Of a DNA stretch of 47,564 nt, positions 33,952 through 42,455 are shown piece by piece. The DNA is from Paracoccus sp. (in: a-proteobacteria) (GTDB taxonomy: Bacteria; Pseudomonadota; Alphaproteobacteria; Rhodobacterales; Rhodobacteraceae), in contig JAUNTL010000011.1 of assembly GCA_030538705.1 (NCBI GenBank), forward strand, positions 1 through 47,564, given 5' to 3'. Each line of letters begins with the position of its first letter. Within the stretch, counting starts at the first letter, position 1. The position numbers were made by a program, and so were the translations under genes. The notes beneath the pieces are model-generated. The model was given only the letters and a program-made list of their open reading frames with translations. It did not search any database and was not told the origin of the DNA.

Positions 33952-35001
33952 ATGAGTAGGGATGAAGCCAGCGTCGGTCGGCCTGATAAAGGAAGATCTA
34001 CCGGAATTCGCGATATAGCCCGCCGCGCGGGCGTTTCGACCGCGACAGTGTCGCGTTTTCTGAACAAACCCGATTCGGTCGGTGCCGAGCTGCGTGACAA
34101 AATCAGCCGTGTGGTAAATGAAACCGGTTACATTCCACACGCTTCGGCGCGGGCGCTGTCGTCGCGCCGGACCCGGACCATCGGGGCGATCATTCCGACC
34201 GTTGACAATGCGATGTTTGCGCAGGGGCTACAGGCTCTGCAAAGCTATCTGGCGACCAAAGACTATCTGCTTTTGCTGGCGACCAACGAATATGACATTG
34301 ATATCGAGTTGCAGCAGGCGCGGAATCTGATTGCCCGTGGCATCGACGCCCTGATCCTTCGAGGGGATGAACGGCACCCTGACCTGAGACGTATTCTCAA
34401 CACAAATCGCATCCCTTTCGTCAATGTCGGCGTTTACGAGCCACACAAGCCATATCCCTCGGTCGGCGTCGATAATTCCGCCGCGGGGCGTGATCTGGCG
34501 CGATATGTCACGGGCCTGGGTCATCGCCGGATCGCAGTTGTCGCGGCGCGTCAGCGCAACAACGACCGGGCGCAGGCGCGATTGAGCGGTATCCTTGAGG
34601 CGTTGGCAGAGCATGGCTGCACACCTCCCGATGACTGGCAGATTGAGGTGGATTACCAGCTGGCCGACGCGGCAGACGCCGCGCGCGCGTTGTTGTTGGG
34701 AAAAGCGCCTCCGACCGCGATCATCTGCGGCAACGACGTTATCGCCTATGGTGTCATGCTTGCCGCGATACGCGCGGGGGTGCAGGTGCCGCGCGAGCTT
34801 TCCGTGGCAGGCTTCGACGACCTGGAATGGAGCCGCCACCTGATCCCCAGCCTGACAACCATCCATATGCCGACGAACGAAATCTGGGTTCGGGCCGGGC
34901 GCTATCTTGTGGATCTCCTGGCGGGGCAATCGTCGCTGCGCCATCAGAAGATGGATTACTCTCTTATTGTGCGTGAATCGACGACTCGACCTGAGGTATG
35001 A
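33952..35001 (+). CDS. LacI-family transcriptional repressor
   Basis: 349 residues from the ATG at 33952; GAGAGG stands five bases before it, which favours it over the GTG at 33946. The helix-turn-helix is at about 17-65: IRDIARRAGVSTATVSRFLN, then the hinge region with ETGYIPHASARAL. The periplasmic-binding-protein-like sugar domain follows (TIGAIIPTVDNAMFAQGLQA near 77, SVGVDNSAAGRDLARYV near 165, AIICGNDVIAYGVMLAAIRA near 262, SVAGFDDLEW near 287). It is divergent from the sugar operon, with a perfect LacI-type palindrome in between. The inducer is presumably the transported sugar or its phosphorylated intermediate. Confidence 0.93.
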   Translation: MSRDEASVGRPDKGRSTGIRDIARRAGVSTATVSRFLNKPDSVGAELRDKISRVVNETGYIPHASARALSSRRTRTIGAIIPTVDNAMFAQGLQALQSYLATKDYLLLLATNEYDIDIELQQARNLIARGIDALILRGDERHPDLRRILNTNRIPFVNVGVYEPHKPYPSVGVDNSAAGRDLARYVTGLGHRRIAVVAARQRNNDRAQARLSGILEALAEHGCTPPDDWQIEVDYQLADAADAARALLLGKAPPTAIICGNDVIAYGVMLAAIRAGVQVPRELSVAGFDDLEWSRHLIPSLTTIHMPTNEIWVRAGRYLVDLLAGQSSLRHQKMDYSLIVRESTTRPEV

Positions 35002-35424
35002 GCAATGGCAATCCTGCCAAGGGCATCAGGCAGCGGCAACAGCCGAGCGTATCAGCGCTGAGAGCGCCTGATGTATCACCCGCCCGCAAATATCGCGCCC
35101 CGTATCGTCCAGCCTGATCCCGGCAGTCGGTTCACGCGGTAATTGTTCCGCTACGCTCCGGTTCTTCCCCGCAAGGCGAATGCGCTACATTTCTTGCAGG
35201 GCAGGCCGCGCCTCCATATCCTTAGCCGGCGCCGCATGGGCGAGGTCCGGCGGCATCCCCGGCACCCCACACGGGCCGGAGGCGATTATGGTTCGCTCTG
35301 GGCTTTTGCGACCCTCAATTCCTGTAGGCATTGCGAAATACCCGAAGGAGCCTGAGTATGCCAATAGTGACCCGATCCTGTCATTGCCAAAGCCACCATA
35401 ACGCGGCCGCATCCGGGATCAGAT
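35002..35424. other. 423-base stretch without a recognisable gene
   Basis: It lies between the LacI gene and the TRAP dctP gene. Short frames exist on both strands (plus 35143-35355, minus 35185-35412) but their translations are arginine/proline-rich shadows with no family match I can see. It may contain decayed sequence at a junction between two gene clusters. Confidence 0.5.
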
Positions 35425-35447
35425 GCGGGCCGGGGTGCCCGGCCCGC
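35425..35447 (-). terminator. Strong GC hairpin after dctP
   Basis: Ten-base perfect stem GCGGGCCGGG/CCCGGCCCGC with a three-base loop, starting nine bases after the dctP stop codon on the minus strand. No T-run follows, so it may work as a 3'-end stabiliser or a non-canonical terminator. Confidence 0.55.
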
Positions 35448-35455
35448 AAGGCGCT

Positions 35456-36577
35456 TCAGTCGCCCAATGTTTCCGGGTCAAGCCCGTCATACAGGTTTTC
35501 GCGCACGATCACCGCAACGGCATCGGGGTCCGTGCGGTCGACATCCTTCATCAGCTCTTTCCATTTGGCTTCAAGTGTCAGGAAGTTCTCGATCAGCTCG
35601 CTTGGATCCTCGATCTGCCGCTCGGCCATCTCGCGTTGCGCCAGGTCGGATTTCAGTTCTTCGTTAAAGCTGTTCAGTCGCTGCTGCATCTCGGGCGTGG
35701 GTGCCTCGACCGTCAGCCCGCGCTCGAGCGAGCCCTTGAGCGCCTCCTGGACGCCGATATGATAGGCAACCTGCTGGCGGGCAATGCCCATCGCCATATG
35801 ATCCAGCATCAGGCGGCGATCGGCGGCGTCGAGGTCGGACCAGAACTGCTTGCTGACGACATAGGTCGCGCCGACAACCACGCCCATTGGCAGTGTATTG
35901 ACGGATTTGGCGACCTCCCAGAACTTGTTGCCCTTGTCGAGGTTGGTGGGATCCGACATCGTGCAGTCGATTGATCCGCGCTCCAGGCCGGAATAAACGT
36001 CACCGATCGGGACCGATACGGGAACCGCTCCAAGTGCTTCGACCCAGCGGGCCTGAGCGCCGCCGGCGGTGCGAATTTTCAGACCCCTTGCGCTTTCGGG
36101 TGAGGTGATCTTGCGCATGCAGATAAAGTTATAGACCGGCGTAGAGTATCCCCCGAGAAAAATACCGCCATTCTTCGACCATTCACCGCGGATATGATCG
36201 TTGGTCAGGCCGAGTTCTGTCCATGCAAGGGCGGCCGCAAAATCATCGTCAGACACAAAGGCAGTGTCATTGACAACATTGCTCAGCGGCAGTTCGGACG
36301 GTGTGTAGCCCGGATAGACGACACCCAGATGCACGACACCATCGGCGATACCCTGCATTGTGTTCGGCGCCGGCAAAAGAGATCCGCCGGAATAGATTTC
36401 GAACTTTATCCGTCCATCTGATGCTTCTTCGATATCCTTTGCAAACATCTGATAGGGAAACTCATTCAGGATATGAGCCGGTGCCATCCAGTTGCTGGCC
36501 TGATAGGTGTCCGCCGAGGCGAACCCGGCCGACAGCATAAGTGCCGCGAACCCCTTCGTGAGCACTGACGTATTCAT
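35456..36577 (-). CDS. dctP: TRAP transporter substrate-binding protein (DctP family)
   Basis: 373 residues from the ATG at 36577, chosen because it begins a clear Sec signal (TKGFAALMLSAGFASA) and a purine-rich stretch (GGAGG) precedes it; the longer reading adds 33 unrelated residues. Mature DctP features: MFAKDIEEASDGRIKFEIYS near 46, GVVHLGVVYPGYTP near 77, and SARGLKIRTAGGAQARWVEA near 157 with the conserved Arg that contacts the ligand carboxylate, followed by SVPIGDVYSGLERGSIDC. TRAP systems import organic acids. Its membrane partners DctQ and DctM are on the other strand across the GntR gene. Confidence 0.9.
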   Translation of the reverse strand: MNTSVLTKGFAALMLSAGFASADTYQASNWMAPAHILNEFPYQMFAKDIEEASDGRIKFEIYSGGSLLPAPNTMQGIADGVVHLGVVYPGYTPSELPLSNVVNDTAFVSDDDFAAALAWTELGLTNDHIRGEWSKNGGIFLGGYSTPVYNFICMRKITSPESARGLKIRTAGGAQARWVEALGAVPVSVPIGDVYSGLERGSIDCTMSDPTNLDKGNKFWEVAKSVNTLPMGVVVGATYVVSKQFWSDLDAADRRLMLDHMAMGIARQQVAYHIGVQEALKGSLERGLTVEAPTPEMQQRLNSFNEELKSDLAQREMAERQIEDPSELIENFLTLEAKWKELMKDVDRTDPDAVAVIVRENLYDGLDPETLGD

Positions 36578-36687
36578 TTCGTGTTTTCCTCCCATGGACG
36601 GCGATTTCACGCCTGTTGAAAGTTGGTAATTTGTTATGCGCGCCGGTGCCGTTCCCTCCATTGGCGCCGGCCGCATCGTGCTTTCCC

Positions 36688-37308
36688 TCAGCCCCTGGGG
36701 GCCGTCAGTATCAGGGATTCCCGGCGGCTGATTTCATCGAACCATTGGGCAAGCTGGGGCCGACCCTTGCGCCAGTCCCTTTCTGGAAAACGAAAGTCCA
36801 GATACCCAAGGGTCGCAGCGGTAGCGATCGCGCCGGCGTGGAACGGTCCGGTCAATTCCGGCATCCACCTGCCGGCGAGATCATCCAGACCCGAATCCAC
36901 TTTCTCCATCTGGGAATCTGCCCAGTCGGACCAGCGAAATTCTGCGGGGCGCAGCACGTCCTCGTAACGTCTCAGCAGGCAGGCATCGAGGATCGAATCT
37001 GCCAGTGCCTCAAGCGTCAGAATGCGAATTTTGTGTGATCCGGTTCCGTAGACGCTGCCCTCTGTTCCCGCGATCTGGTCGAGATACTGGCAGATCACGC
37101 GGCTATCAAAGACCGGTTCGTCATTTTCGATAAGCAGGCATGGAACCTTGCCGGACGCGTTATGCCGGACAATATTCATGTCGCGCCGGACCGGCCCTGC
37201 GGCGGCTTCCAGAAATTCGATCCTGTCCGCAATGCCACGTTCATAGGCGGTGATCATCACCTTGCGGACATAGGGTGATGCGGGAGAGTGAAACAGGCGT
37301 AGAGACAT
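36688..37308 (-). CDS. Glutathione S-transferase family protein
   Basis: 206 residues from the ATG at 37308. Thioredoxin-like N-terminal domain: LFHSPASPYVRKVMI near 4-18 (Ser as likely activating residue), NASGKVPCLL near 48 with the cis-proline, and FDSRVICQYLD near 63, the glutathione-binding DSxxI motif. An all-helical C-terminal domain follows. It is encoded between the GntR regulator and dctP with short gaps, so the three are probably co-transcribed. In catabolic clusters such GSTs act as isomerases or ether-cleaving enzymes; the role here is unknown. Confidence 0.85.
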   Translation of the reverse strand: MSLRLFHSPASPYVRKVMITAYERGIADRIEFLEAAAGPVRRDMNIVRHNASGKVPCLLIENDEPVFDSRVICQYLDQIAGTEGSVYGTGSHKIRILTLEALADSILDACLLRRYEDVLRPAEFRWSDWADSQMEKVDSGLDDLAGRWMPELTGPFHAGAIATAATLGYLDFRFPERDWRKGRPQLAQWFDEISRRESLILTAPRG

Positions 37309-37318
37309 GCGGTGATCC

Positions 37319-38047
37319 TTATGCATCTGTGGTTTTGGCTTGAGCGGTATCGCGGGAATAGATGTCCGGCGTGCGGCTCATCTCGCTCAGCAGATATTCT
37401 TGTGCAAAGATGACATGCTCGCGCATGATCGCGGCTGCGCGTTCCCCATTGCCGACCGACAGCGCACGGGTAATCCGGTGGTGATCATCATGCGAGCGCT
37501 GGATGATGTCCCAGTTGTCCCATAAAATGATCCGGTCAGAGCCGAGCGGAACGTTGTGCAGGCGTTCGATAAAGTCGATGATCCAGTGGGAACTGGCGGC
37601 GATCTGGATCAGGCGGTGAAAGCGCACGTTCATGTCACGATAGGGGGCGTGGTTTTCGGCGCGAAGGACGCCGCCCTCCAATAATCTGTCACCCAGAGCG
37701 ACCAGAGATTCCAGCTCGCTTGTCTCTGCTCTGGAGATGCGCCCGGCAGCCATCTTGCAGGCCAGTGCTTCCAGTTCGGCGCGGACGTGAAAGGAATCGC
37801 GGATCTGCGCGGGCGAGAACTCGCGCACACGATATCCGCGATTGCTTTCATAGGTCACCAGTCCTGAATGGGTCAGCGCCACAAGCGCCGCCCTCAGCGG
37901 TGTGCGAGATATCCCCAGTTGCTCGGAAAGGCCGGTCTGGTGCAGGCGCTCGCCCGGCGCAATCTCTCCGCGCAGGATGGCCTCGCGGATACGCGCGGCG
38001 GCGAGTTCGGTCGTGGTCTGGCTGTCGTCATGGCTGTCGCGGAGCAA
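37319..38047 (-). CDS. GntR-family regulator, FCD subfamily
   Basis: 242 residues if it starts at a TTG at 38047, preceded by AAGGA at eight bases. The frame is open up to 38194, but that extension (with an ATT/TTG-only start choice) is unlike the family. Winged helix from about 18 (ARIREAILRGEIAPGERLHQ, LGISRTPLRAALVALTHSGL). The FCD domain has FHVRAELEALACKMAAGRIS near 85, DMNVRFHRLIQIAASSHWI near 135 (D...H), DHHRITRAL near 187 and MREHVIFAQ near 208 (metal His). It diverges from the SDR/TRAP operon and leads gst-dctP, so it can control both directions. Confidence 0.85.
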   Translation of the reverse strand: MLRDSHDDSQTTTELAAARIREAILRGEIAPGERLHQTGLSEQLGISRTPLRAALVALTHSGLVTYESNRGYRVREFSPAQIRDSFHVRAELEALACKMAAGRISRAETSELESLVALGDRLLEGGVLRAENHAPYRDMNVRFHRLIQIAASSHWIIDFIERLHNVPLGSDRIILWDNWDIIQRSHDDHHRITRALSVGNGERAAAIMREHVIFAQEYLLSEMSRTPDIYSRDTAQAKTTDA

Positions 38048-38192
38048 TATCCGGGTTCCTTCTGCTGATGCATGTCGCCTTTGCGCAAGCCTCCCAATGA
38101 TTTTTATGAATGCAAAATTGCCAAACAACAACAAATTTCTTGATCGTATGGAAGTAATGGATACATTATTCGCAACTTTGAGGGGGGAGAGC
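38048..38192. promoter_or_regulatory. Divergent promoter region of the TRAP cluster
   Basis: This 145-base AT-richer gap separates the GntR gene from the SDR gene. It contains an imperfect dyad GTATGGA-N5-TGGATAC (38146-38164; arms match at 5 of 7) about 30 bases before the SDR start, a possible GntR operator. The SDR gene has a strong ribosome site (AGGGGGGAG) at 38181-38189. Confidence 0.4.
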
Positions 38193-38936
38193 ATGGCAAG
38201 ACGATGTCTGGTTACGGGTGCGGCCGGGGGGATAGGCCGTGCTGTCGTCAGGCGGCTGGCGGCGGACGGCTACGCCATCATCGCCACTGATCTTGATCTC
38301 GCGCGTGCCGAGAATGTGCTGAGCGAGGTAGAGGGTGAGGGCCATCGCGCCTTTGCTCTGGATGTGGCGGATGAGGGCCGTGTTGAAGAGCTTTTCTCAT
38401 CCGGTCCAATTGATTGTGTTGTCGCAGCGGCAGGGGTTCTTTTGTTTGGCCCTGACGGGCAGCGGCCGCCGCTGACCGAGATATCGCTGGCCGACTGGGA
38501 GATGACACAGCGGGTCAACTCGACCGGCACGTTTCTGCTGTTGCGGCAGTATCTGCGCGCCGCAAAGCGTGCTGCGGTCAATGATGGTCGTTTCGTGGGT
38601 TTTTCTTCTGTCGCGGCCCAGCTGGGCGGCTATCGGTCGAGCGCCGCCTATATCGCCTCGAAGGGTGCCGTTGCCAGTTTGATCAAGGCTGGCGCCCGCG
38701 AGGCCGCAACCTTGGGCGTAACGGTGAATGCCGTGGCGCCGGGGCTGATTGACGCGCCTATGCTGCGCCTTTCCCTGCCGCCCGAAAATGACGCGTCCGT
38801 TGCTGCGGCCATTCCGTTGGGGCGGATCGGATCGCCCGAAGAGGTCGCCGGCGCGGTATCGTTCCTGCTGGGGCCGGATGCGGCCTATATCACCGGCTCG
38901 GTGATCGACGTGAATGGCGGATATCGGATGCAATAG
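38193..38936 (+). CDS. Short-chain dehydrogenase/reductase (TRAP cluster, first)
   Basis: 247 residues from the ATG at 38193, right after a strong purine-rich ribosome site; longer readings run into the divergent GntR gene. TGAAGGIGRAVV near 8 (NAD(P) motif), DLDLARA with an Asp suggesting NAD preference, DVADEGR near 56, VAAAGVL near 75, FSSVAAQ near 132 (catalytic Ser), YIASKGAVASLIKAGA near 150 (YxxxK) and YITGSVIDVNGGY at the end. It leads the rightward operon with dctQM. A hydroxy group oxidised or formed during breakdown of the TRAP substrate is likely. Confidence 0.88.
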   Translation: MARRCLVTGAAGGIGRAVVRRLAADGYAIIATDLDLARAENVLSEVEGEGHRAFALDVADEGRVEELFSSGPIDCVVAAAGVLLFGPDGQRPPLTEISLADWEMTQRVNSTGTFLLLRQYLRAAKRAAVNDGRFVGFSSVAAQLGGYRSSAAYIASKGAVASLIKAGAREAATLGVTVNAVAPGLIDAPMLRLSLPPENDASVAAAIPLGRIGSPEEVAGAVSFLLGPDAAYITGSVIDVNGGYRMQ

Positions 38937-38968
38937 TCGCGGCACGTGGTCAGAAAGGAGCGCGAGAG

Positions 38969-39478
38969 ATGATAACGATACTCAGGTGGCTGACGACTTT
39001 ACTCGGGTGGATTGCCGGTCTGGCCGTTTTGCTGATGATGTTTCACGTCGTCGGTGACGTCGTCGGAAAGTATTTCTTTAACAGACCGATCCCGGGCACG
39101 GCTGAAGTGGTTGCGAATTACTATATGATCGCAACTGTCTTTCTGAGCCTTGCCTATATCGAAGCGAAGAATTCCGCCATTTCGGTTGAACTGGTCTATG
39201 AAATGGTCGGTCCACGGCTTCAGCAGGTCATGGTTCGCGTGGGGCAGGTGGTGACACTGATCTTTTTTGCGGGGCTGGGCTGGTTTTCCTGGGATATGGC
39301 GATGCGCGCCTATCGCATTAACGAGACCGTCGATGGTATATGGCGGGTTGTCATTTGGCCGGCCAAGTTCATGCTTCCGCTGGGGCTTGCAGTGGCCTGT
39401 CTTGTTCTGCTGATCAGGCTTTTCAGGGGTGATGACGCCCGGCTTGCCGACGACGCGCCCGCCGCGCTTATCGACTGA
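38969..39478 (+). CDS. dctQ: TRAP transporter small permease DctQ
   Basis: 169 residues, the usual DctQ size, with four hydrophobic segments at about 8-30, 45-70, 88-110 and 128-152. Typical features are DVVGKYFFNRPIPGTAEVVA near 33 and LSLAYIEAKNSAISVELVY near 63. It bridges DctP and DctM in the inner membrane. It sits between the first SDR and dctM and is intact, unlike the truncated copy at 12064-12359. Confidence 0.9.
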   Translation: MITILRWLTTLLGWIAGLAVLLMMFHVVGDVVGKYFFNRPIPGTAEVVANYYMIATVFLSLAYIEAKNSAISVELVYEMVGPRLQQVMVRVGQVVTLIFFAGLGWFSWDMAMRAYRINETVDGIWRVVIWPAKFMLPLGLAVACLVLLIRLFRGDDARLADDAPAALID

Positions 39479-39487
39479 GAGCGCAGG

Positions 39488-40795
39488 ATGGAACGCATAG
39501 AAATCGGTTTTATGGGAATTGCCGCACTGCTGGCCCTGATCGGGTTTCGTGTGCCGATCGGGGCGGCGATGGGGGGCACGGCCTTTGTCGGTATCTGGGC
39601 CATGATGGGCTGGAATCCCGCTGTCGGTATCAGTAAGGCGATCCCCTTCACGCTTATCGGAGACTGGAATCTTTCGGCGATTCCGATGTTCCTGCTGATG
39701 GGGTTTATCGCGGTCGAGGCTGGCCTGACCCGCGGTCTGTTCGGGGCGGCACGTGTCTTTCTGGCGTGGATTCCGGGCGGGCTGGCGTCATCAACCGTGG
39801 TTGCCAGCGCGCTATTTGCCTCGGCGTCGGGGTCTTCTGTCGCGTCTGCTGCGGCGTTCTCGCGCATCGCTGTTCCGGAAATGATGCGGGCCCGCTATCA
39901 CCCCGGTCTTGCGACAGGTTCGGTCGCGGCCGCCGGAACGCTGGGCGCGCTGATCCCGCCGAGCGTTCTGATGATTGTCTATGGCATGCTGACGGACAGC
40001 TCTATCAGCAGTCTCTTTATCGCCGGTATCATCCCCGGGCTGCTGACGGCTGCGATGTTCATCCTGCTGATCACGATGCGCTGCATGCTGAATCCATCGC
40101 TCGCGCCACGGATCGAGGTCAAGGCAACGAGCGCGGAAAAGCTTGAACTGCTCGCCGACGCCTGGCCGCTGCCTGTCCTGATCCTTGGCGTTGTCGGGGG
40201 TATTTTTGCGGGAATTTTTACCGCAACCGAGGCAGGCGCGGTCGGCGCTTTTCTGGCATTGGTCCTCGGGCTGTTGCGCGGGCGGATCAATCCGCGGCTG
40301 ATGGCCAAGGCGCTTCGCGAAACCGCGGCCGGCACAGCTGAAATTTTCATCGTTGTTCTGGGGGCGGCGCTGTTTGCGCGCTTCGTCGCCCTGGCGACGT
40401 TGCCGAACTTCCTCATTGCTTCGTTTGATGGCTACTCGACACTGACGATCCTGATGCTGATCTGCATATTGTTTCTGGTGCTGGGTGCGTTTCTCGAAAG
40501 CATTTCGATCATGTTGCTGTGCCTGCCGGTGCTGGGGCCGTTGCTGCACGCGCATGATATCAATCTGATCTGGTTTGGCGTGCTGACGATCAAGCTGCTG
40601 GAGATCGGGCTGGTTACGCCACCGATGGGGATGAACGTGTTTGTCATAAAGTCGGCTCTGGGGGGCAGGGTCAGACTGTCAGAGATATTCAAAGGCGTAT
40701 CCTGGTTCATTCTGATCGACCTTGTGACCCTCGGCTTGCTGATAGCCTTCCCACTGCTGAGCCTGTGGCTGCCCAATATGATGAATGCACGGTGA
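39488..40795 (+). CDS. dctM: TRAP transporter large permease DctM
   Basis: 435 residues, a normal full-length DctM with about twelve membrane helices. Conserved segments: PIGAAMGGTAFVGIWAM near 23, SAIPMFLLMGFIAVEAGLTR near 63, ASGSSVASAAAFSRIAVPEM near 110 (sodium-site region), GTLGALIPPSVLMIVYGMLT near 150, FTATEAGAVGAFLALVLGL near 248 and LKLLEIGLVTPPMGMNVFVI-like end near 375. It carries the sodium-driven transport of the DctP-bound ligand. It begins nine bases after dctQ. A 124-base gap with a good AAAGGAG site separates it from the next SDR. Confidence 0.93.
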   Translation: MERIEIGFMGIAALLALIGFRVPIGAAMGGTAFVGIWAMMGWNPAVGISKAIPFTLIGDWNLSAIPMFLLMGFIAVEAGLTRGLFGAARVFLAWIPGGLASSTVVASALFASASGSSVASAAAFSRIAVPEMMRARYHPGLATGSVAAAGTLGALIPPSVLMIVYGMLTDSSISSLFIAGIIPGLLTAAMFILLITMRCMLNPSLAPRIEVKATSAEKLELLADAWPLPVLILGVVGGIFAGIFTATEAGAVGAFLALVLGLLRGRINPRLMAKALRETAAGTAEIFIVVLGAALFARFVALATLPNFLIASFDGYSTLTILMLICILFLVLGAFLESISIMLLCLPVLGPLLHAHDINLIWFGVLTIKLLEIGLVTPPMGMNVFVIKSALGGRVRLSEIFKGVSWFILIDLVTLGLLIAFPLLSLWLPNMMNAR

Positions 40796-40919
40796 AACAG
40801 CGCCCATATCCCGGCCAGATCAGCCCCGTCAGAGGGCGTTTAGCACCTCCGGCAAGTAAAAGCGGGCGTGCCGCGCAGCATCCGAGCGGAACCGGGGCGC
40901 AGATGAAAGGAGAGCGCAG

Positions 40920-41657
40920 ATGACAGATGCAGATCTGCCAACGGCGATCATAACCGGTGCGGGCGGCGGCATCGGGCGTGCGATCGCACGACGGATCGCT
41001 GCTGCGGGTTACCGCGTGATCGCCGTCGACCGGGCACAGCGGGCGGTCGATGAAACGGTTGCAGTCATCCGCCAGAATGGTGATGCGGCCGTTGCCAGCG
41101 TGCTGGATATAACCGACGCAGAGGCGAGCGGGAAAATGATCGGTGAGGCGGGGGATCTGCGCCTGCTGGTCAATAATGCGGGCATATTCGATGTCATCGC
41201 CTTCGACAGCCTCACAGCGGATGATTTTCGCCGCATGTACGAGGTCAATGTGATCGCGATGGCTACGCTGTGCCAGCAGGCCGCGCGGCGGATGAGGCCG
41301 CAAAGCCGGATTGTCAATCTGGCGTCCCGCGCCGCGTTCGGCGCGCGTGACTATGCGCATTACGTCGCCTCAAAGGCGGCGGTCGCGGGGCTGACCAAAG
41401 CCCTCGCGCTGGAGCTTGCGGCAAAGCATATCACGGTCAACGCAATCGCGCCGGGGGTCATCGAAACCGACATGCTGAAGGCCCGGCCCGATGCGCTGGA
41501 CGATCTGCGCGCGCAGCAGCCGACAGGGCGACTGGGCTCGCCAGAGGATATCGCACATGCGGTTGCGTTCTTCGCGCATCCGCAAGCAGGGTTTGTCACC
41601 GGTCAGGTTCTCATAGTCGACGGCGGGCGGTCCGTCGGCGGAACCGCCGCATTCTGA
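40920..41657 (+). CDS. Short-chain dehydrogenase/reductase (TRAP cluster, second)
   Basis: 245 residues. ITGAGGGIGRAIARRIAAAG near 11, DRAQRAV with Asp near 38, LDITDAEA near 62, LLVNNAGIFD near 82 (NNAG), NLASRAAFGARDYAHYVASK near 128-147 (Ser-Tyr-Lys catalytic set) and FVTGQVLIVDGG at the end. An ordinary classical SDR of the FabG-like type. AAAGGAGAGCGCAG precedes the ATG. It is followed 12 bases later by a related SDR, perhaps an old duplication or two steps on similar alcohols. Confidence 0.9.
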   Translation: MTDADLPTAIITGAGGGIGRAIARRIAAAGYRVIAVDRAQRAVDETVAVIRQNGDAAVASVLDITDAEASGKMIGEAGDLRLLVNNAGIFDVIAFDSLTADDFRRMYEVNVIAMATLCQQAARRMRPQSRIVNLASRAAFGARDYAHYVASKAAVAGLTKALALELAAKHITVNAIAPGVIETDMLKARPDALDDLRAQQPTGRLGSPEDIAHAVAFFAHPQAGFVTGQVLIVDGGRSVGGTAAF

Positions 41658-41669
41658 GAGAGGCAGCAT

Positions 41670-42455
41670 ATGGAAGACCGGATATGCGATCTGACCGGAC
41701 GCACGGCGATAGTGACAGGCGCCGCACAGGGGATCGGGCGCGCCATCGTGAACGCGATGGCCGCGGCGGGGGCACGTGTCATTGCCGTCGATTTGCAGGC
41801 TGATGCAGTCACCCGGCTGGACAGGGAAATGCCCGGCGTCACCGCGCTTGCCGGTGATGTGACGGATGCCTCGCTCCCCTCTGCTCTGGATGCGATGCTG
41901 CAAAGTGCAAATCTTCGGCCGGATATTCTTGTCAATAACGCCGGGATTGCCCGTGGTGCGGATGCGCTGGACACCAGTGATGCTGAGTTTCAGCGCTATC
42001 TGGATGTCAACCTTGTCGCGCTGTTTCGCCTGTCGCGCTGGGCGGTGGGGCATATGGCGCGGCATTCTGGCGGCGCCATCGTCAATATCGCGTCAATCTT
42101 TGGGCAGGTCGGTGCCCAGAAAAGCTGTGGGTATTCGGCGTCAAAGGCGGCGGTGATCGGATTGACGCGACAGATGGCGACGGATTTTGGCCCCTCGGGC
42201 GTGCGTATCAATGCGGTCGCGCCCGGCCTGATCCATACGCCCCTGACGGAAGAGCGGATCAGGACCGAGACCTGGCGCCGTCAGATCATGATCGAGCAGG
42301 CTCCGCTGCGCCGGGCAGGAAGCGCGGGAGACGTTGCAAAGGCCGTGCGCTTTCTCGCCTCGGATGAGGCGGCGTATATAACCGGTCAGACCCTGGCGAT
42401 TGATGGCGGCTGGTCGGTCGGCCGCTATCCCCGCGAAGTGGCGCCTGATGTCTGA
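41670..42455 (+). CDS. Short-chain dehydrogenase/reductase (TRAP cluster, third)
   Basis: 261 residues. TGRTAIVTGAAQGIGRAIVN near 9, DLQADAV near 38, LAGDVTDAS near 60, ILVNNAGIARG near 86, NIASIFGQVGAQKSCGYSAS near 138 with YSASKAAVIGLTRQMA as the YxxxK segment, and YITGQTLAIDGGWSVG near the end. The last eight bases overlap the start of the flavoprotein gene, so the two are translationally linked and may act in sequence: oxidation of an alcohol to a ketone, then desaturation next to it (inference). Confidence 0.9.
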   Translation: MEDRICDLTGRTAIVTGAAQGIGRAIVNAMAAAGARVIAVDLQADAVTRLDREMPGVTALAGDVTDASLPSALDAMLQSANLRPDILVNNAGIARGADALDTSDAEFQRYLDVNLVALFRLSRWAVGHMARHSGGAIVNIASIFGQVGAQKSCGYSASKAAVIGLTRQMATDFGPSGVRINAVAPGLIHTPLTEERIRTETWRRQIMIEQAPLRRAGSAGDVAKAVRFLASDEAAYITGQTLAIDGGWSVGRYPREVAPDV

